From Ilex aquifolium (taxonomy: Eukaryota > Streptophyta > Magnoliopsida > Aquifoliales > Aquifoliaceae), in NCBI GenBank assembly GCA_951799425.1, contig OX637399.1:14500501-14564500 (forward strand): a stretch of 64,000 nucleotides of DNA, read 5' to 3'. Positions 22,901-32,436 of the stretch are shown here, piece by piece; positions within the stretch are counted from its first letter, which is position 1; each line of letters opens with the position of its first letter. The notes under the pieces are model-generated. The model saw only the letters and a list, made by a program, of their open reading frames with translations, was not told the DNA's origin and did no database searches. The position numbers and the translations under genes are program-made.

Positions 22901-25517
22901 ATCTGGAGTCACAGTAGTCAAAAATGATGCAAATGAACTTGTGCCAACACGAGTCGTCACAGGATGGCGAATGTGCATTGACTATCGAAAACTCAATCTG
23001 GTGACTAGAAAAGACCATTTTCCTCTTCCCTTCCTTGACCAAGTCCTCGAGAGAATAGCAGGCCATGAATTTTACTGTTTCCTAGATGGGTATTCCGGAT
23101 ACAATCAAATTGAGATAGCTCTGAATGACCAAGAAAAGACCACATTCACATGTCCATTTGGCACCTTTGCATTCAAAAGGATGCCATTCGGACTTTGTAA
23201 CGCTCCTGCAACATTTCAAAGATGTATGCTGAGCTTGTTCAGTGACATGGTCGAAAATTTTTTGGAAATCTTCATGGATGATTTCTCGGTATATGGTGAC
23301 TCATTTGATTTGTGTCTAGCTAACCTAGAAAAAGTTTTGATAAGATGCAAAGAGGCAAATCTGGTGCTTAACTGGGAGAAATGTCATTTCATGGTGAATC
23401 AAGGCATTGTCTTGGGTCACATTGTGTCGTCTGAAGGCATGAAAGTTGATAAAGCAAAAATTGATTTGATAAGGAATCTTCCTGCTCCTAGGGTTGTAAA
23501 GGATGTTCGATCATTCTTAGGTCATGCAGGATTCTACAGAAGATTCATAAAAGACTTCAGCACCATAGCAAAACCTATGTGTCATCTTTTGAGTCAGGAT
23601 GTCATTTTTGACTGGAATGAAGCGTGCCAAAAATCCTTTGACAAACTCAAAGGCATGTTAATTTCTGCCCCAATAATGCAACCTCCTGACTGGACTCTAC
23701 CCTTTGAATTGATGTGTGATGCTAGTGACTATGCTGTAGGTGCTGTTTTGGGACAAAGAAAAGATAAGAAGCCACATGTGATTTACTATGCAAGTAAAAC
23801 TTTAAATGATGCCCAAATGAATTACTCAACAACTGAAAAGGAATTACTTGCTGTAGTATTTGCATTGGAAAAATTTCGATCTTATCTTGTTGGTTCTTCT
23901 GTTACTGTATTTACTGACCATGCAGCACTGAAATTTTTGCTTACAAAAAAAGATGCCAAACCAAGGCTCTTGAGATGGATCCTTTTGCTCCAAGAATTTG
24001 ATTTAGTCATTAAGGACAAAAAGGGTGTGGAAAATGTGGTGGCAGATCATCTGTCAAGATTAACTTATGAATTTCATGAGGATGGACTGCCAATCAATGA
24101 AAAATTCCCTGATGAACAACTATTCAGGATTGATGAGACCCCATGGTACGCTGATATTGCTAATTTCCTTGCTACCGGAACACTTCCTCCATTTTTCACT
24201 CCCATGGACAAAAAGAAGTTTCTGAGGGAGGTCCGCAATTTCTTTTGGGAAGATCCCTACGTATTCAAGTACTGTAAGGATCAGATCATAAGACGTTGCA
24301 TCCCCGCTCAGGAAAGTAGACAGGTAATAACATTTTGTCATTCAGAAGCATGCGGTGGTCATTTTTCATCTCGAAAAACCGCTGCAAAAATCTTGCAGTG
24401 TGGATTTTACTGGCCCACACTTTTCCAAGATGTCCATGCTTTTTGCGTAACTTGCGATAGATGTCAAAGGTTGGGAAACATTTCAAAAAGAAACATGATG
24501 CCCTTAAACCCAATTTTGGTGATCGAAATTTTTGACTGTTGGGGTATCGATTTTATGGGACCATTTCCCCCCTCCTTTGGCTATCTATACATTTTAGTAG
24601 CCGTAGACTATGTATCCAAATGGGTTGAAGCAATTCCATGCCGAAATAATGATCATCAAACAGTGATCAAGTTTTTAAAAGAAAATATTTTATCTCGGTT
24701 TGGAATTCCAAAATCCATTATAAGTGATGGGGGTTCTCATTTTTGCAATCGTCCCTTCTGGAATTTAATGAAAAAATACTTGATTTTTCACAAAATTGCA
24801 ACCCCTTATCATCCACAGACCAGTGGACAAGCTGAGTTAGCTAATCGGGAGATCAAATTAATTTTGGAAAAAACGGTGAACCCAGATCGCAAAGATTGGT
24901 CATTAAGACTAACTGATGCGCTCTGGGCATACCGAACTGCTTTTAAAACAATTTTGGGCATGTCTCCCTATCGATTAGTCTATGGAAAGCCATGTCACTT
25001 GCCTGTGGAATTGGAACATAGGGCATACTGGGCTATTAAAGCAATGAATTTTGACTTAGACAAGGCTGGACTGTCACGGAAGCTTCAGATTAATGAATTG
25101 GAGGAATTGAGAAATGAAGCATATGAAAATGCTAAGATTGCAAAAACCAGGATGAAAATTTTTCATGACAAGAACATAGTGCGAAAATCTTTTGAACCTG
25201 ATCAAAAGGTTCTACTTTTCAATTCGAGACTTCGCCTATTTCCTGGTAAGTTGAAATCAAAATGGACTGGACCATACATTGTTAAAAAGGTATTTGAACA
25301 TGGGGCAGTGGAAGTGGAGAACCCATCAAACGGTAACATTTTTACCGTCAATGGTCAGAGATTAAAACCCTTTGTGGAGAATTTTGTCCAAAATGTGGAG
25401 AGCATTTTTTTTATGGATCCAGAAAGTATCTCCGGAAATCACTCCGGAGATTACGCTTGCCGACACAAAAAAGGGTCGGGTCAGTCAGACACCCGACACG
25501 ATGGACTGCCTTTATAA
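19917..25517 (+). CDS. gag-pol: Gag-Pol polyprotein of RE5, intact (1866 aa)
   Basis: A single open frame with no stop or shift. A capsid-like Retrotrans_gag domain lies at about residues 129-225. A CCHC knuckle follows at C319-C322-H327-C332, then a Pro/Gln-rich linker with repeated PPQ units. The retropepsin motif D677-L-G-A-S681 has Leu in place of the usual Ser/Thr, as in other Athila-type proteases. RT has the FMDD box at 1119-1122, and RNase H starts around D1268. Integrase has an HHCC region (H1475 or H1482, then C1510 and C1513) and catalytic D1545, D1604 and E1640, with exactly 35 residues between the last two. There is no chromodomain. All key residues are present. A tail of about 45 residues after the integrase C-terminus runs into the promoter-like start of the first accessory cassette. 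Expression of Gag and Pol as one polyprotein is usual in this superfamily. Confidence 0.97.
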   Translation: MTDTNRLFQNLPAESSGSVNQLEPPSPKSEADSCNFNMANIDRQGEDHVREGEVPNIRTLRDYLHPTRNSVPSCFVFPENAPHFTVKPGTVHLLPVFQGLDTENPYLHIKDFEEVCGTFQDNSELTKMKLFSFSLRDKAKQWLHSLKSLSIPNWQALQNEFFRKFFPLHRTNALKRQIMNFSIKEGETFYQSWERFKDLLQSCPHHAFEDWTLVGFFYDSLPTRLRQFVEMMAQGEFMGKSPEEAFNFFDTISDSSQMWDSASPTTVEAKPPTFQGGKYVLREDDDLRAKMSTLSRKLEALEMKKIHQVDVVPPTEQVCGICALTGHPTGECPTIPAFKEVLLEQTNAISNFNKPYSNPYSETYNPGWRNHPNFSWRNTQPTPMNQQQGPQQPPQGPPQYPHQQGPPHPPQVPPQYPPYQPPHKRSLEDTLNQFMQTQMSYNNSSTQAFIDFKAQTTQSFEDLKGHIQKLTQSMSTHEKGKFPAQPKPPQGQFQVGNPSTMETPQDQAKTVTTLRSGKKIDKSIRNMLIPDPKPDSIPANPLSEPELEKKNDCDPMIEQEPEPSREEEPSCSIPAPFPHRLKSIQKANNQSEIYELFKQVKINIPLLDAIQQVPAYAKFLKDLCTVKRSQNVQKRAFLTEQASALLQHKIPSKCEDPGCPTVSCVIGNFKIEQALLDLGASVNLLPFSVYQQLGLGELKPTCTTLQLADRSVKIPRGIVEDVLVQVDNFVFPVDFIVLDTHPEVHSETPIPVILGRPFLATSNALINCRNGIMKLTFGDMTLEMNVFDIAKHPREYEEVGEINSIESLIQAHLNDSFCEDLSESTLSKSDSSDSLEQNSIECPTFNVGTWAPKFEEISSSGTKPLSSSDRPPKPELKPLPSDLKYAFLGEDKSYPVVISSKITDLQEAQLIEVLKSHKSIIGWTIADLKGISPLICNHAIYLEEDSKPSRQMQRRLNPHMKEVVRLEVLKLLDAGIIFPISDSKWVSPTQVVPKKSGVTVVKNDANELVPTRVVTGWRMCIDYRKLNLVTRKDHFPLPFLDQVLERIAGHEFYCFLDGYSGYNQIEIALNDQEKTTFTCPFGTFAFKRMPFGLCNAPATFQRCMLSLFSDMVENFLEIFMDDFSVYGDSFDLCLANLEKVLIRCKEANLVLNWEKCHFMVNQGIVLGHIVSSEGMKVDKAKIDLIRNLPAPRVVKDVRSFLGHAGFYRRFIKDFSTIAKPMCHLLSQDVIFDWNEACQKSFDKLKGMLISAPIMQPPDWTLPFELMCDASDYAVGAVLGQRKDKKPHVIYYASKTLNDAQMNYSTTEKELLAVVFALEKFRSYLVGSSVTVFTDHAALKFLLTKKDAKPRLLRWILLLQEFDLVIKDKKGVENVVADHLSRLTYEFHEDGLPINEKFPDEQLFRIDETPWYADIANFLATGTLPPFFTPMDKKKFLREVRNFFWEDPYVFKYCKDQIIRRCIPAQESRQVITFCHSEACGGHFSSRKTAAKILQCGFYWPTLFQDVHAFCVTCDRCQRLGNISKRNMMPLNPILVIEIFDCWGIDFMGPFPPSFGYLYILVAVDYVSKWVEAIPCRNNDHQTVIKFLKENILSRFGIPKSIISDGGSHFCNRPFWNLMKKYLIFHKIATPYHPQTSGQAELANREIKLILEKTVNPDRKDWSLRLTDALWAYRTAFKTILGMSPYRLVYGKPCHLPVELEHRAYWAIKAMNFDLDKAGLSRKLQINELEELRNEAYENAKIAKTRMKIFHDKNIVRKSFEPDQKVLLFNSRLRLFPGKLKSKWTGPYIVKKVFEHGAVEVENPSNGNIFTVNGQRLKPFVENFVQNVESIFFMDPESISGNHSGDYACRHKKGSGQSDTRHDGLPL

Positions 25518-25640
25518 GGCTCCCATCGCTTTTTTTTTTTTTTTTTTTTCTTTTCCTCACCACACCTTTACTCTTTTCTTTTCTTTTTCTTCTTCTGCTT
25601 CTTCTCTTTTCTTCTTCTTCTCCACTGCATCTGGTCTTCT
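25505..25640 (+). promoter_or_regulatory. Candidate internal promoter or leader of accessory cassette 1
   Basis: GCCTTTATAAGGC overlaps the pol stop codon and is followed by 22 T residues and a long T/C-rich leader. Cassette 2 has the matching order (GCCTTTATTAGGCC at about 27586, then a T/C-rich leader). A TATA-like role or a splice-acceptor tract are both possible. Only the conservation is seen. Confidence 0.35.
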
Positions 25641-25668
25641 GTACCACGATCCAACCCATAACAGTACC

Positions 25669-25815
25669 ATGTCTGCATTTTTCGATGACCCTATCCTCCT
25701 TCTCATGATCTACATTTGTTTGTATTATTTACTTATGGCTGTTCTTCTTCGGGCCGCACTGATGATCAAGGGTTTTTGTCCCAATGAAAACCCAGACCAC
25801 CCCAAAGATGCTTAA
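25669..25815 (+). CDS. Small membrane-segment peptide, cassette 1 (48 aa)
   Basis: It starts MSAFFDDPILLLMIYICL, continues with a hydrophobic segment of about 22 residues and a basic turn (LLRAALMIKG), and ends NENPDHPKDA. It is homologous to the 43-residue peptide of cassette 2 (27747-27878): both have a DDP motif near the N-terminus, an ICLY-type core and an N-P-D-x-P ending. It is too short for family assignment. Survival of the frame in two diverged copies argues that it is translated. It is followed by a pyrimidine tract and an AG that look like a splice acceptor (to about 25842). Confidence 0.5.
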   Translation: MSAFFDDPILLLMIYICLYYLLMAVLLRAALMIKGFCPNENPDHPKDA

Positions 25816-25932
25816 TCTCTGTTTTTTTTTTTTGGTATAGGTCATCGGCGATTGAACAGATCTCCACAGTTAACTGCGTATTCAAGCTCTACAAACCGAA
25901 AAACTCGAAACATTGGGGACAATGTTCAGTCT

Positions 25933-25945
25933 AGGTTGGGGGGTG
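25933..25945 (+). promoter_or_regulatory. Internal polypurine tract-like site of RE5
   Basis: AGGTTGGGGGGTG stands in the context CAATGTTCAGTCT-AGG, nearly identical to the true PPT at 30718-30730 (CAATGTTTAGG-TTGG). It lies between the small peptide and the zinc-ligand ORF of cassette 1. Confidence 0.5.
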
Positions 25946-26139
25946 AGATCTACAGTTTACAATAGTTGATCTGCAGTTTACAGTAGTTGATCTGCGCAGG
26001 TTGAACCCGTAAAATTTTCTGTAAATTTTTTTTGTTTTTATTGTTGTATCTGTTCATATTATGTACATTGTATTAATGATAATATCTGTGGGTCAGTTTT
26101 GATCGTCTTTGTGACTGGAAGACGTAAAAAAACCAGATA
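25946..26139 (+). other. Cassette 1 leader between the small ORF and the zinc-ligand ORF
   Basis: Non-coding. It holds a short direct repeat (GATCTACAGTTTACAATAGTT, then GATCTGCAGTTTACAGTAGTT) and A/T-rich DNA. The last 50 bases before the ORF (CTTTGTGACTGGAAGACGT and following) are conserved in cassette 2. Confidence 0.6.
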
Positions 26140-26571
26140 ATGGGTCATAGAGTATCAATCATGGATGTAAATCTTTTTTGGTTTAGTCTAGGAGTCCTAC
26201 GTACTTTTCCATCTGATGTACATATCATGATCATGAGAAAAGCAAGATTAGTAAGGAAGGCTGAAATCAAAGAAAAACAAGCGAAACCCCTCTGTGGCCG
26301 AAGCAGTTATTCTAAACGTCGTCGTGCTACACGACTTGGTGCCTGTAAACAGTGTGGCAGATACTTTCATGAGAAAAGATACAACAAATGTTCTGAACCA
26401 ATTTCCGGTCGCGCAACCGATCGATTAAACTGGATAAAACATGGGCTGAGTAAGGATTACCCTGATACGCCATGCTATTCCGGTATTGTGCTTACCCGAT
26501 TTGTGAGAGAGGAAGTTGGGAGAGTTACTAGTTGTCCATTTTACACAGATACGGAGGGGGAATCGGATTGA
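26140..26571 (+). CDS. Accessory zinc-ligand basic protein, cassette 1 (143 aa)
   Basis: The alternative start M8 (26161, MDVNLFWFSLGVL) matches the cassette 2 copy and may be the real one. Order of features: a hydrophobic start; FPSDVHIMIMRKAR (residues 23-36); a charged stretch; LCGRSSYSKRRRATRLGAC (51-69) with a basic cluster usable as a nuclear signal; zinc ligands C69-C72-H77-C84 (CX2CX4HX6C); SEPISGRATDRLNW (85-98); and an acidic C-terminus. It is about 70% identical to the protein at 28412-28837, with all ligands kept. The Pro-x-Asp-Val, Gly-Arg-Ser, basic run and CX2C order resembles the carlavirus cysteine-rich nucleic-acid-binding protein family. That is recognised from layout only and not confirmed. 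Function is unknown. A DNA/RNA-binding or silencing-related role is an inference. Confidence 0.75.
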   Translation: MGHRVSIMDVNLFWFSLGVLRTFPSDVHIMIMRKARLVRKAEIKEKQAKPLCGRSSYSKRRRATRLGACKQCGRYFHEKRYNKCSEPISGRATDRLNWIKHGLSKDYPDTPCYSGIVLTRFVREEVGRVTSCPFYTDTEGESD

Positions 26572-26988
26572 CCTCTGTGGAAAAGTGTACTGAGGTTGGG
26601 AATGAAAGCTGAAGGTCCGAGTCTGTAAATTTTATTTTATTTTATTTTATTTTATTTTTTTATGTTCTGTACAAACTCTTTTGGCTTAAGAATGTTTATT
26701 TTGATTCCTTTTAGGATGCATAAAAAAAAAAAAAAAAAAGGGGTTGGAATATATAATAAGTAAAATAGAGATGTTGAAATATATAATAAGTAAAATAAAG
26801 GGGTTAGTAGTGTAAAATCTGAAATTTTATATTCATTCGGTTTAGTGAATTGAGAATAATTACAACTTTATTGAAAAAAATTTAATAACACCCTTTTCTT
26901 TTGAATAATAAACACTTTATATTTTTTTTCTTTCTTGTGTTACACTTTGTACCCCTACAAATTTTGGGATTCTTGGTGAATTAAGGAA

Positions 26989-27060
26989 TTTCAGGGACGA
27001 AATTCTTTTGAGGAGGGTAGATTGTGAGATCCCAAATTTTTTAAATTTTTGACAATAGTT
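26989..27060 (+). repeat. Captured chromovirus PPT/LTR-start fragment
   Basis: TTTCAGGGACGAAATTCTTTTGAGGAGGGTAGA followed by TGTGAGATCCC. The chromovirus RE9 has TTTCGGGGACAAAATTCTT, AAGGGGGAAGAA and TGTAAAACCC at its own pol-to-3'-LTR junction (58691-58733). Such a junction is foreign to an Athila-type element. The likeliest origin is template switching or insertion followed by loss. No second LTR end was found nearby. Confidence 0.6.
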
Positions 27061-27334
27061 TAAGTATATATATTATGAGTTTTGATGGGAAAGTATAAGG
27101 AATAGTTAAGTTTTGTGGTTGATATATATAATAAGTGAAATATAGGGGAGCAAAGTATAACTATTTTAACTTTTATGATAATTGAGTCTTCAGCCACGTG
27201 AAGACTGGCAAAAAAAAAAAAAAAAAAAAAAGTCAAAAGTAGGCAGCCGTTCATTCATTACATTTTAGAAAATGTGGGTGTGTGCAATTAATGGTATAAA
27301 ATTTAGTGTGTGTCTGGTTCTTTGTTGGAACCGT

Positions 27335-27500
27335 GAGTGAAGTACAGTTGCTTTTATTTATTAAATGTTATTTTTAATGCATGTCACTTTATTTTGTTGT
27401 ATAATTTTGTTGTTCCTAGTTTCAGATATCGGTGCATGGGTCAAAGCTCAAGTGCGAGGTGTTCTCTTACCCTACTCATTTTTATTACTATGCACCATTA
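27335..27500 (+). repeat. Segment homologous to the Athila post-pol spacer
   Basis: It matches RE4 at about 37215-37385 (shared words TTTCAGATATCGGTGCATG, TGCGAGGTGTTCTCT, ACCCTAC). In RE4 this lies directly after pol. In RE5 it lies after cassette 1, so cassette 1 appears to interrupt or precede the ancestral order. Confidence 0.65.
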
Positions 27501-27746
27501 TTGCGCCTGCTGCCATTATTGCGCCTGCCGACACTGCCGAAAGTAAAGTTAAAAAAAAAAAAAAAAAAAAAAAATCTGAGGAATGCCTTTATTAGGCCTT
27601 CCACCTTTTTCTTTTTCTTCCACCATCACCGGTGTTGGTTTCCCCCTTTTCTCTTTCCCTTATCTTCTTCTCTTTCTTTTTCTTCTCTTCTTCTTCGTCG
27701 TCGTTCTTTCTATTCTCTGTAAAAACAACTCAACCCCTGTAAATAC

Positions 27747-27878
27747 ATGACCATATACGCCGACGATCCAGTCTTTTGTTTAATAATTTGTCTTATATGT
27801 TTGTATGTGTACCTGGGTGCTCTTTGTGTTCTCACACTTAGGATGAGGAGTTTCCAGAGAAACCCAGATATTCCTTGA
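27747..27878 (+). CDS. Small membrane-segment peptide, cassette 2 (43 aa)
   Basis: It starts MTIYADDPVFCLIICLICLY, continues hydrophobic, and ends MRSFQRNPDIP. It is the counterpart of 25669-25815 by position, the DDP motif, hydrophobic core and N-P-D-x-P end. The stop is followed within about 30 bp by a T-rich tract and TTTGTAG (27908), aligned with the splice-acceptor-like site of cassette 1. Confidence 0.5.
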   Translation: MTIYADDPVFCLIICLICLYVYLGALCVLTLRMRSFQRNPDIP

Positions 27879-28411
27879 GTTGAGTAATTGTTGTATTTTG
27901 TTTGTAGGTTTCGGCAGATGAACAGATCTGTACCTTACAACCTTATCTCCACTAGCCCACTAGTGCTAGTGTTGTAAGTATTGCTTGTTTGTAATTTCAT
28001 TTATATATATATTTGAAATTTGATATCTACAGCTTGTGATTCTCATGGCTATTTGTCTTTATAAGATTCCTTGTGAATTTGCTATGCCCTCCAATGACTA
28101 TGTTGTAATTGCTGTTACAGTAAGATCTGATAATTTGCCAAATAATCCTCCTCAATCCTATGTATTCTGGGTTTATTCCTTCTTCGTTAATTTGTTTGTT
28201 TCATCCTAAATCTTCTTCCTTCCGCTTGTATTTTGGTATACTTTCTCTAGTTTCGTATTTGTAATTTTAGTTTTAGATCTGAAAAAAAAAAAAAAAAAAT
28301 TTATTTTTTTTGGATCGCGTTTTTTTTAGTATTTGTACCTGTATTTCATGATCACATCGGATGCAGCTTCAACTGTCTTTGTGACTGTCAGACGTTAAAG
28401 AACCAGATAGA
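27879..28411 (+). other. Cassette 2 leader between the small ORF and the zinc-ligand ORF
   Basis: Non-coding. It opens with the acceptor-like AG and the block GATGAACAGATCTG shared with cassette 1. A/T-rich DNA with a 17-A run (about 28281) follows, then the conserved CTTTGTGACTGTCAGACG block just before the ORF. It lacks the purine-tract site present in cassette 1. Confidence 0.6.
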
Positions 28412-28837
28412 ATGTCTTTAGTCTTAGCAAGCATGGATCCTAAACTTTTTTGGTTTAGTCTAGGAGTTCTACGCATTTTCCCATCTGATGTGCATGCTGT
28501 GATAATGAGAAAAGCAAGGGATGTGAGAAAAATTGAGATCCGAGAGAAACAACAACAACCATTGTGTGGCAGAAGCAATTTTGCTAAACATCGTCGTTCC
28601 AAACGACTGGGTGCTTGTTACTATTGTGGCAGGATATTTCATATGAAAAAACATAATCAGTGTTCTGAACCAATTTCGGGTCGTGCAACCGATCGATTAA
28701 ACTGGATAGTGTATGGGCTGAGTAAGGATTATCCTGACACACCATCTTATGCCAGTCCGGGACTTACAAGTTATGTGCGACAAGAAGTTGGAAGGGTCAC
28801 TGATAATGACATAGATCCAAGCGATGACTCGGATTAG
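28412..28837 (+). CDS. Accessory zinc-ligand basic protein, cassette 2 (141 aa)
   Basis: A paralogue of 26140-26571. It starts MSLVLASMDPKLFWFSLGVL, with M8 (28433) aligned to the other copy. FPSDVHAVIMRKAR, LCGRSNFAKHRRSKRLGAC and the ligands C69-C72-H77-C84 are kept, as is SEPISGRATDRLNW and the GLSKDYPDTP block. The acidic tail (DIDPSDDSD) differs. Substitutions are spread over linkers while ligands and basic residues stay, which suggests selection on protein function in both copies. Confidence 0.75.
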   Translation: MSLVLASMDPKLFWFSLGVLRIFPSDVHAVIMRKARDVRKIEIREKQQQPLCGRSNFAKHRRSKRLGACYYCGRIFHMKKHNQCSEPISGRATDRLNWIVYGLSKDYPDTPSYASPGLTSYVRQEVGRVTDNDIDPSDDSD

Positions 28838-28950
28838 ATTTTGACTATAAAAACAAAGCTGTGGAAAAATGTGTTTTGGAATGAAGGTTAAGGGTCTGAA
28901 CTCTTTTGTAAAATATTTTTGTACAAAGTCTGGTTGTTGAAATAAAAATA

Positions 28951-29214
28951 TGGGCCGAGTAAGGAACGTCCCGAACTACCAACTAACAGTGTAGGTAGGG
29001 ATTTGATCCTGAGACGCCATAAATTTCCAAGTTCAATTTGTGCATTTTATCTTCTTTCAATTCTCATAGATAAATGAGTATGTGGGCGGAGTAAGGAATG
29101 TCCTAAAATGCCAACCTGTAGTGTGGGTAGGGACTTATCCTGAGACGCCATAGTTTTTCAAGTTTAATTGGTGCATCTAGTCTTCTTTCAATTTTCATAG
29201 ATAAATGAGTATGT
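28951..29214 (+). repeat. 132-bp tandem duplication with relics of the zinc-ligand ORF tail
   Basis: Two units (28951-29082 and 29083-29214), each starting TGGGC(C/G)GAGTAAGGAA and containing CCTGAGACGCCATA and CATAGATAAATGAGTATG. The unit start resembles the coding stretch for GLSKDYPDTP in the preceding ORF (TGGGCTGAGTAAGGATTA at about 28710), so the units may be degenerate partial copies of its 3' end. Confidence 0.7.
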
Positions 29215-29882
29215 TTATAATTTTGAATTTTATTTTTCTTGTTTTCTAAAAAAAAAAAAACCACTTCCTTGAAAAATGGTATTTTCTCTATGCTTAAATG
29301 TCAAATGTATATTGCTATTTGTTATTCTTAAGGTAAAGAATGACCAGACTCAAAAATAGAATCGGTATATAACCGACATTCCATGAAAAACCTGACATTA
29401 CCAGTGGAGATGATAAAGAATACCATGGTAAGTTTTGAGCCTTATCATACTTTTGAGAGATAATTAACATTTATTCAAGTAAGGTCTTTCACTCTCTATT
29501 TTTGAATAATCTCATTAAATTTGCTTTGATTGACGCAACTAAGGTAATCTGTTGACATATCCCCAAGAAATCTGTTCATACGACACATACATGTTCACAT
29601 ACTTGAGAAAGGATTTTAGGCCATCTTTGATTTGATATTGAGCCTTAGCCATTTTTTCTGCAAAATTATTTCCCTAGTCAGCCATGTTTGAGCCCTCAAT
29701 GTATGATTTCTTCTTTGATAAACCCAAATATTTACCAAGCCACAAGAAAACATACTGGACACACCATTGCTATCAAATTTTCTTGCACACTCTTATTAAT
29801 CAATATGACACAGAAATGCAAAGAAATGGGAAAACTGTGGAGATTACTTTTCGATGATAAGGAGAATCAATGGGAACAAATG

Positions 29883-29928
<46 letters not shown>

Positions 29929-30717
29929 TTCTGGGCAAAATGTCGAAAAGCTAGAAAGAAGTGTGCTACATTACAGAATGAAAAGATAGCTTTTGAAAAC
30001 CTCTGACGTCATTTCATTAGCCACTGACCTCTGGCCACGCTACAACCTATGAAAAGCCCTAATTGATCTCAAGTCTGTTACATGTGTGTGTTGTTAATCA
30101 AAATTGGGGTATGGTAAATAGTATTTCTTTAAATTGCATCAATATTCTTTCATGAGATTATGCCAAACATGATTAGTTTGTTTCCGTAAACTTCACTTCC
30201 TTCCTAATTGTGCATGTGATTTTTCGATTGGCCACCTTCTGATCACATGCCCCGTGAGAGACAAGTCACTATAATCGGAGTGAATTTTTGCTGAGAGCAT
30301 TCTACGAGAGGTTTGTGAAATCGAAGCTATCCATGGAAGGTAGTAAAGTGGAGTGTTTGTTATATAACAATTCTTGTTGCTAGAATGATCATTCTTACTA
30401 CATAGGGAATTTCAAATACCAATATAACAAGTGTTTATTTTTGCGTATATTACGTACCAATGACAGAGAAGTGTTCTATGTTATAAAAAAAAAAAAAAAA
30501 AAAAGTTTCAACTATCATGGTGCTAATGCATATACACATTTTTTTTTTCACAATGGAGTTTGTAGGTAGCTTCACTGAAAACCTTCACGAGACAAAACTC
30601 GTCCACTAGGAATCACCTAGGGGTTTAACGGCTTATTGCATATGCTAAATGCAATCGTGTTATCTACGAAAGTGATTTTGTTATGTTGTTATTTATTGCT
30701 AGAGACCAGCAATGTTT
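29215..30717 (+). other. RE5 3' non-coding region
   Basis: No gene seen. Parts match the RE4 spacer (for example the text around 29610-29700 and 30130-30200 against 38030-38120 and 38640-38700), which shows common descent. It contains a 42-base A run (29883-29924) and an 18-base A run (about 30486). Confidence 0.7.
29883..29924 (+). repeat. Poly(A) run of 42 bases
   Basis: An uninterrupted homopolymer inside RE5. Similar shorter runs occur near 26723, 27211, 27550, 28281 and 30486. Assembly length may be unreliable here. Confidence 0.9.
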
Positions 30718-30730
30718 AGGTTGGGGGGTG
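30718..30730 (+). other. Polypurine tract of RE5
   Basis: AGGTTGGGGGGTG directly abuts the TG start of the 3' LTR. It is the primer site for plus-strand DNA synthesis. Confidence 0.9.
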
Positions 30731-32436
30731 TGATTAGCACTCAAAAGTAGCATATTGTTACACTCTTTTTGGACTAATTATACTTTGATGGAGTTTAAAT
30801 GATGATATTTTAGGTTCTAAAGTGAAGGAAAGTCCAAAGGCATCAAAGAAGTACATCTGAGGGACAAATGCCGAATTAACGCAAGACCAAGGGAGCAATG
30901 TCAGGAGAATGCAAAGAATGAAGGACAAAGTGTAATAAAAGCAGGACAAAGTGTAATAAAAGCAGGACAAAGTGTAATAAAAGCATTTGAAAAATCAGCA
31001 TTCAGCAACACCACCGTTCATTCTCCACTTGCCCACTTGCCCACTTGCCCAGCCTTCCTACGCCTATAAATAGGCTGCTCCTTCTGCATTTCAAGGGGAG
31101 ATCTGAGGGTGGAATTGGTGGAAAAACCAAGAGAGGAACTAAGAGTTAGGAGAGATTTTAGAAGAGTTTTTAGAGAGCAAATTTTCTTTCATCTTTTGTA
31201 GCTTCCATTTCAATTCATGTATTGAAGATTTTATGCTTATGTTCTTATGGTAAGAGTTCTTTCTTCTAATTGTCATTTCTTTATAGCTTTTATATTTACT
31301 TGCTTGTATAAATATAATGGAAGGCTGAGCCTCCTCTTCTAATTGTCATTTCTTTATAGCTTTTATTATTTTCTTGCTTGTATAAATATAATGGAAGGCT
31401 GAGCCTCCTCTTCTAATTGTCATTTCTTTATAGCTTTTATTATTTTCTTTTATGTATTTTTATTTCTTGGTTGTGAATTAAACACCAAGTAGTTATTGTT
31501 TTCTTTTATGTATTTTTATCTCTTGGTTGTGAATTAAACACCAAGTATTTATTGCTTTCTTTTAATTTAAGTATTGTTTTCTTTTACTTCCATTGTTGGA
31601 GCTTCCTTCTTCCCCTTAGAGGAGTGAAACTCTTCCACTTTTCTAGAGCTTTACCAAAGCCGTGAAGGGTGGAACGTGATTCACTTGTTCTTTGTCGAAG
31701 AACGACTCCTTGTTTAGATATTTTACTTTAGAGTATTTTACTTTGTAACACCTTTTGGGGATGAGTACTATTCATCATTCTAGCTTTACCATAGTTATGA
31801 AGGGTGAGTAGTCCTCATTCACTCTTTGGGAAGGGATGATAGATATGTAAAAGATTAATCCGGACATTATGTTTGTGTATCACCTTTATGCTTAAATGTT
31901 CTATACTCCACTTGATTTTTGGGTGATTGAATGCACCTAGCAAAGTAAAGGTACTTTGTATAATCAACGGATCTTTCTATGATAAATGGATGACTCCTAC
32001 ATGGAAAGATCCATTGATTCAAGGCAAGTACCCTAACTAACTCTTCATGATAAAATTTCAATGTCCACCATTATTGCACTTCATTCCTATCTTCCGATTA
32101 ATTTGCCGTTGACACGGGAGTTAATTGAGTTATAAAGCATAAACATAATGCACCGGATAATCAACTACATATTCTGATTCCCGAACCAAAGAGTGTTTGT
32201 TACATTTAATCATCTTATATTTTGTCTAGAAAAATACCCATTGGAAAGAATTTTACATTCTATCCAAAACTTCCCACAACTTCAAAATCATAATATTTCC
32301 AGTTACAAGTCTTTCTCACTATTTACTTCAAAGAACACCAACCATAGTTCCCTGAGGATTCGACTCTGGACTCAAACCAGATTATTACTACAACTTGACC
32401 GCCTGCACTTGGGTGTACACATTTCGGATCAAGTCA
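30731..32436 (+). repeat. 3' LTR of RE5
   Basis: The same length and, by eye, the same sequence as the 5' LTR, offset by 12642 bp throughout. The small frames inside it repeat those of the 5' LTR exactly. It is followed by the ATTAC target duplication. Confidence 0.97.

Larger units (their letters stand above)
26572..27746 (+). other. Mosaic stretch between the two accessory cassettes
   Basis: No gene of its own. It contains A/T-rich DNA with several long A runs, a chromovirus-like PPT and LTR-start fragment (26989-27060), a 165-bp piece of Athila-type post-pol spacer (27335-27500), and the T/C-rich leader of cassette 2 (27590-27720). Confidence 0.7.
18089..32436 (+). mobile_element. RE5: complete, apparently young Athila-like retrotransposon (14348 bp)
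   Basis: Both LTRs are 1706 bp (18089-19794 and 30731-32436). I found no difference between them by eye. Target duplications ATTAC flank the element (18084-18088 and 32437-32441). It has a perfect tRNA-Asp PBS, a single uninterrupted gag-pol ORF, a purine tract before the 3' LTR and TG...CA ends. Unlike RE2 and RE4 it has no transposon-protein ORF. Instead about 5.2 kb of 3' region carries two copies of an accessory cassette. This is the only element in the window with an intact autonomous coding capacity. Confidence 0.97.

Noticed and set aside
25669-25815. Homologue of a specific viral movement peptide
   Set aside because: Too short and too hydrophobic for homology to be judged by eye. Only the pairing with cassette 2 is supported.
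29883-29924. Poly(A) tail of a retroposed gene or SINE
   Set aside because: No 3' UTR, tRNA-derived promoter boxes or target duplication around it. Similar A runs are scattered over RE5.
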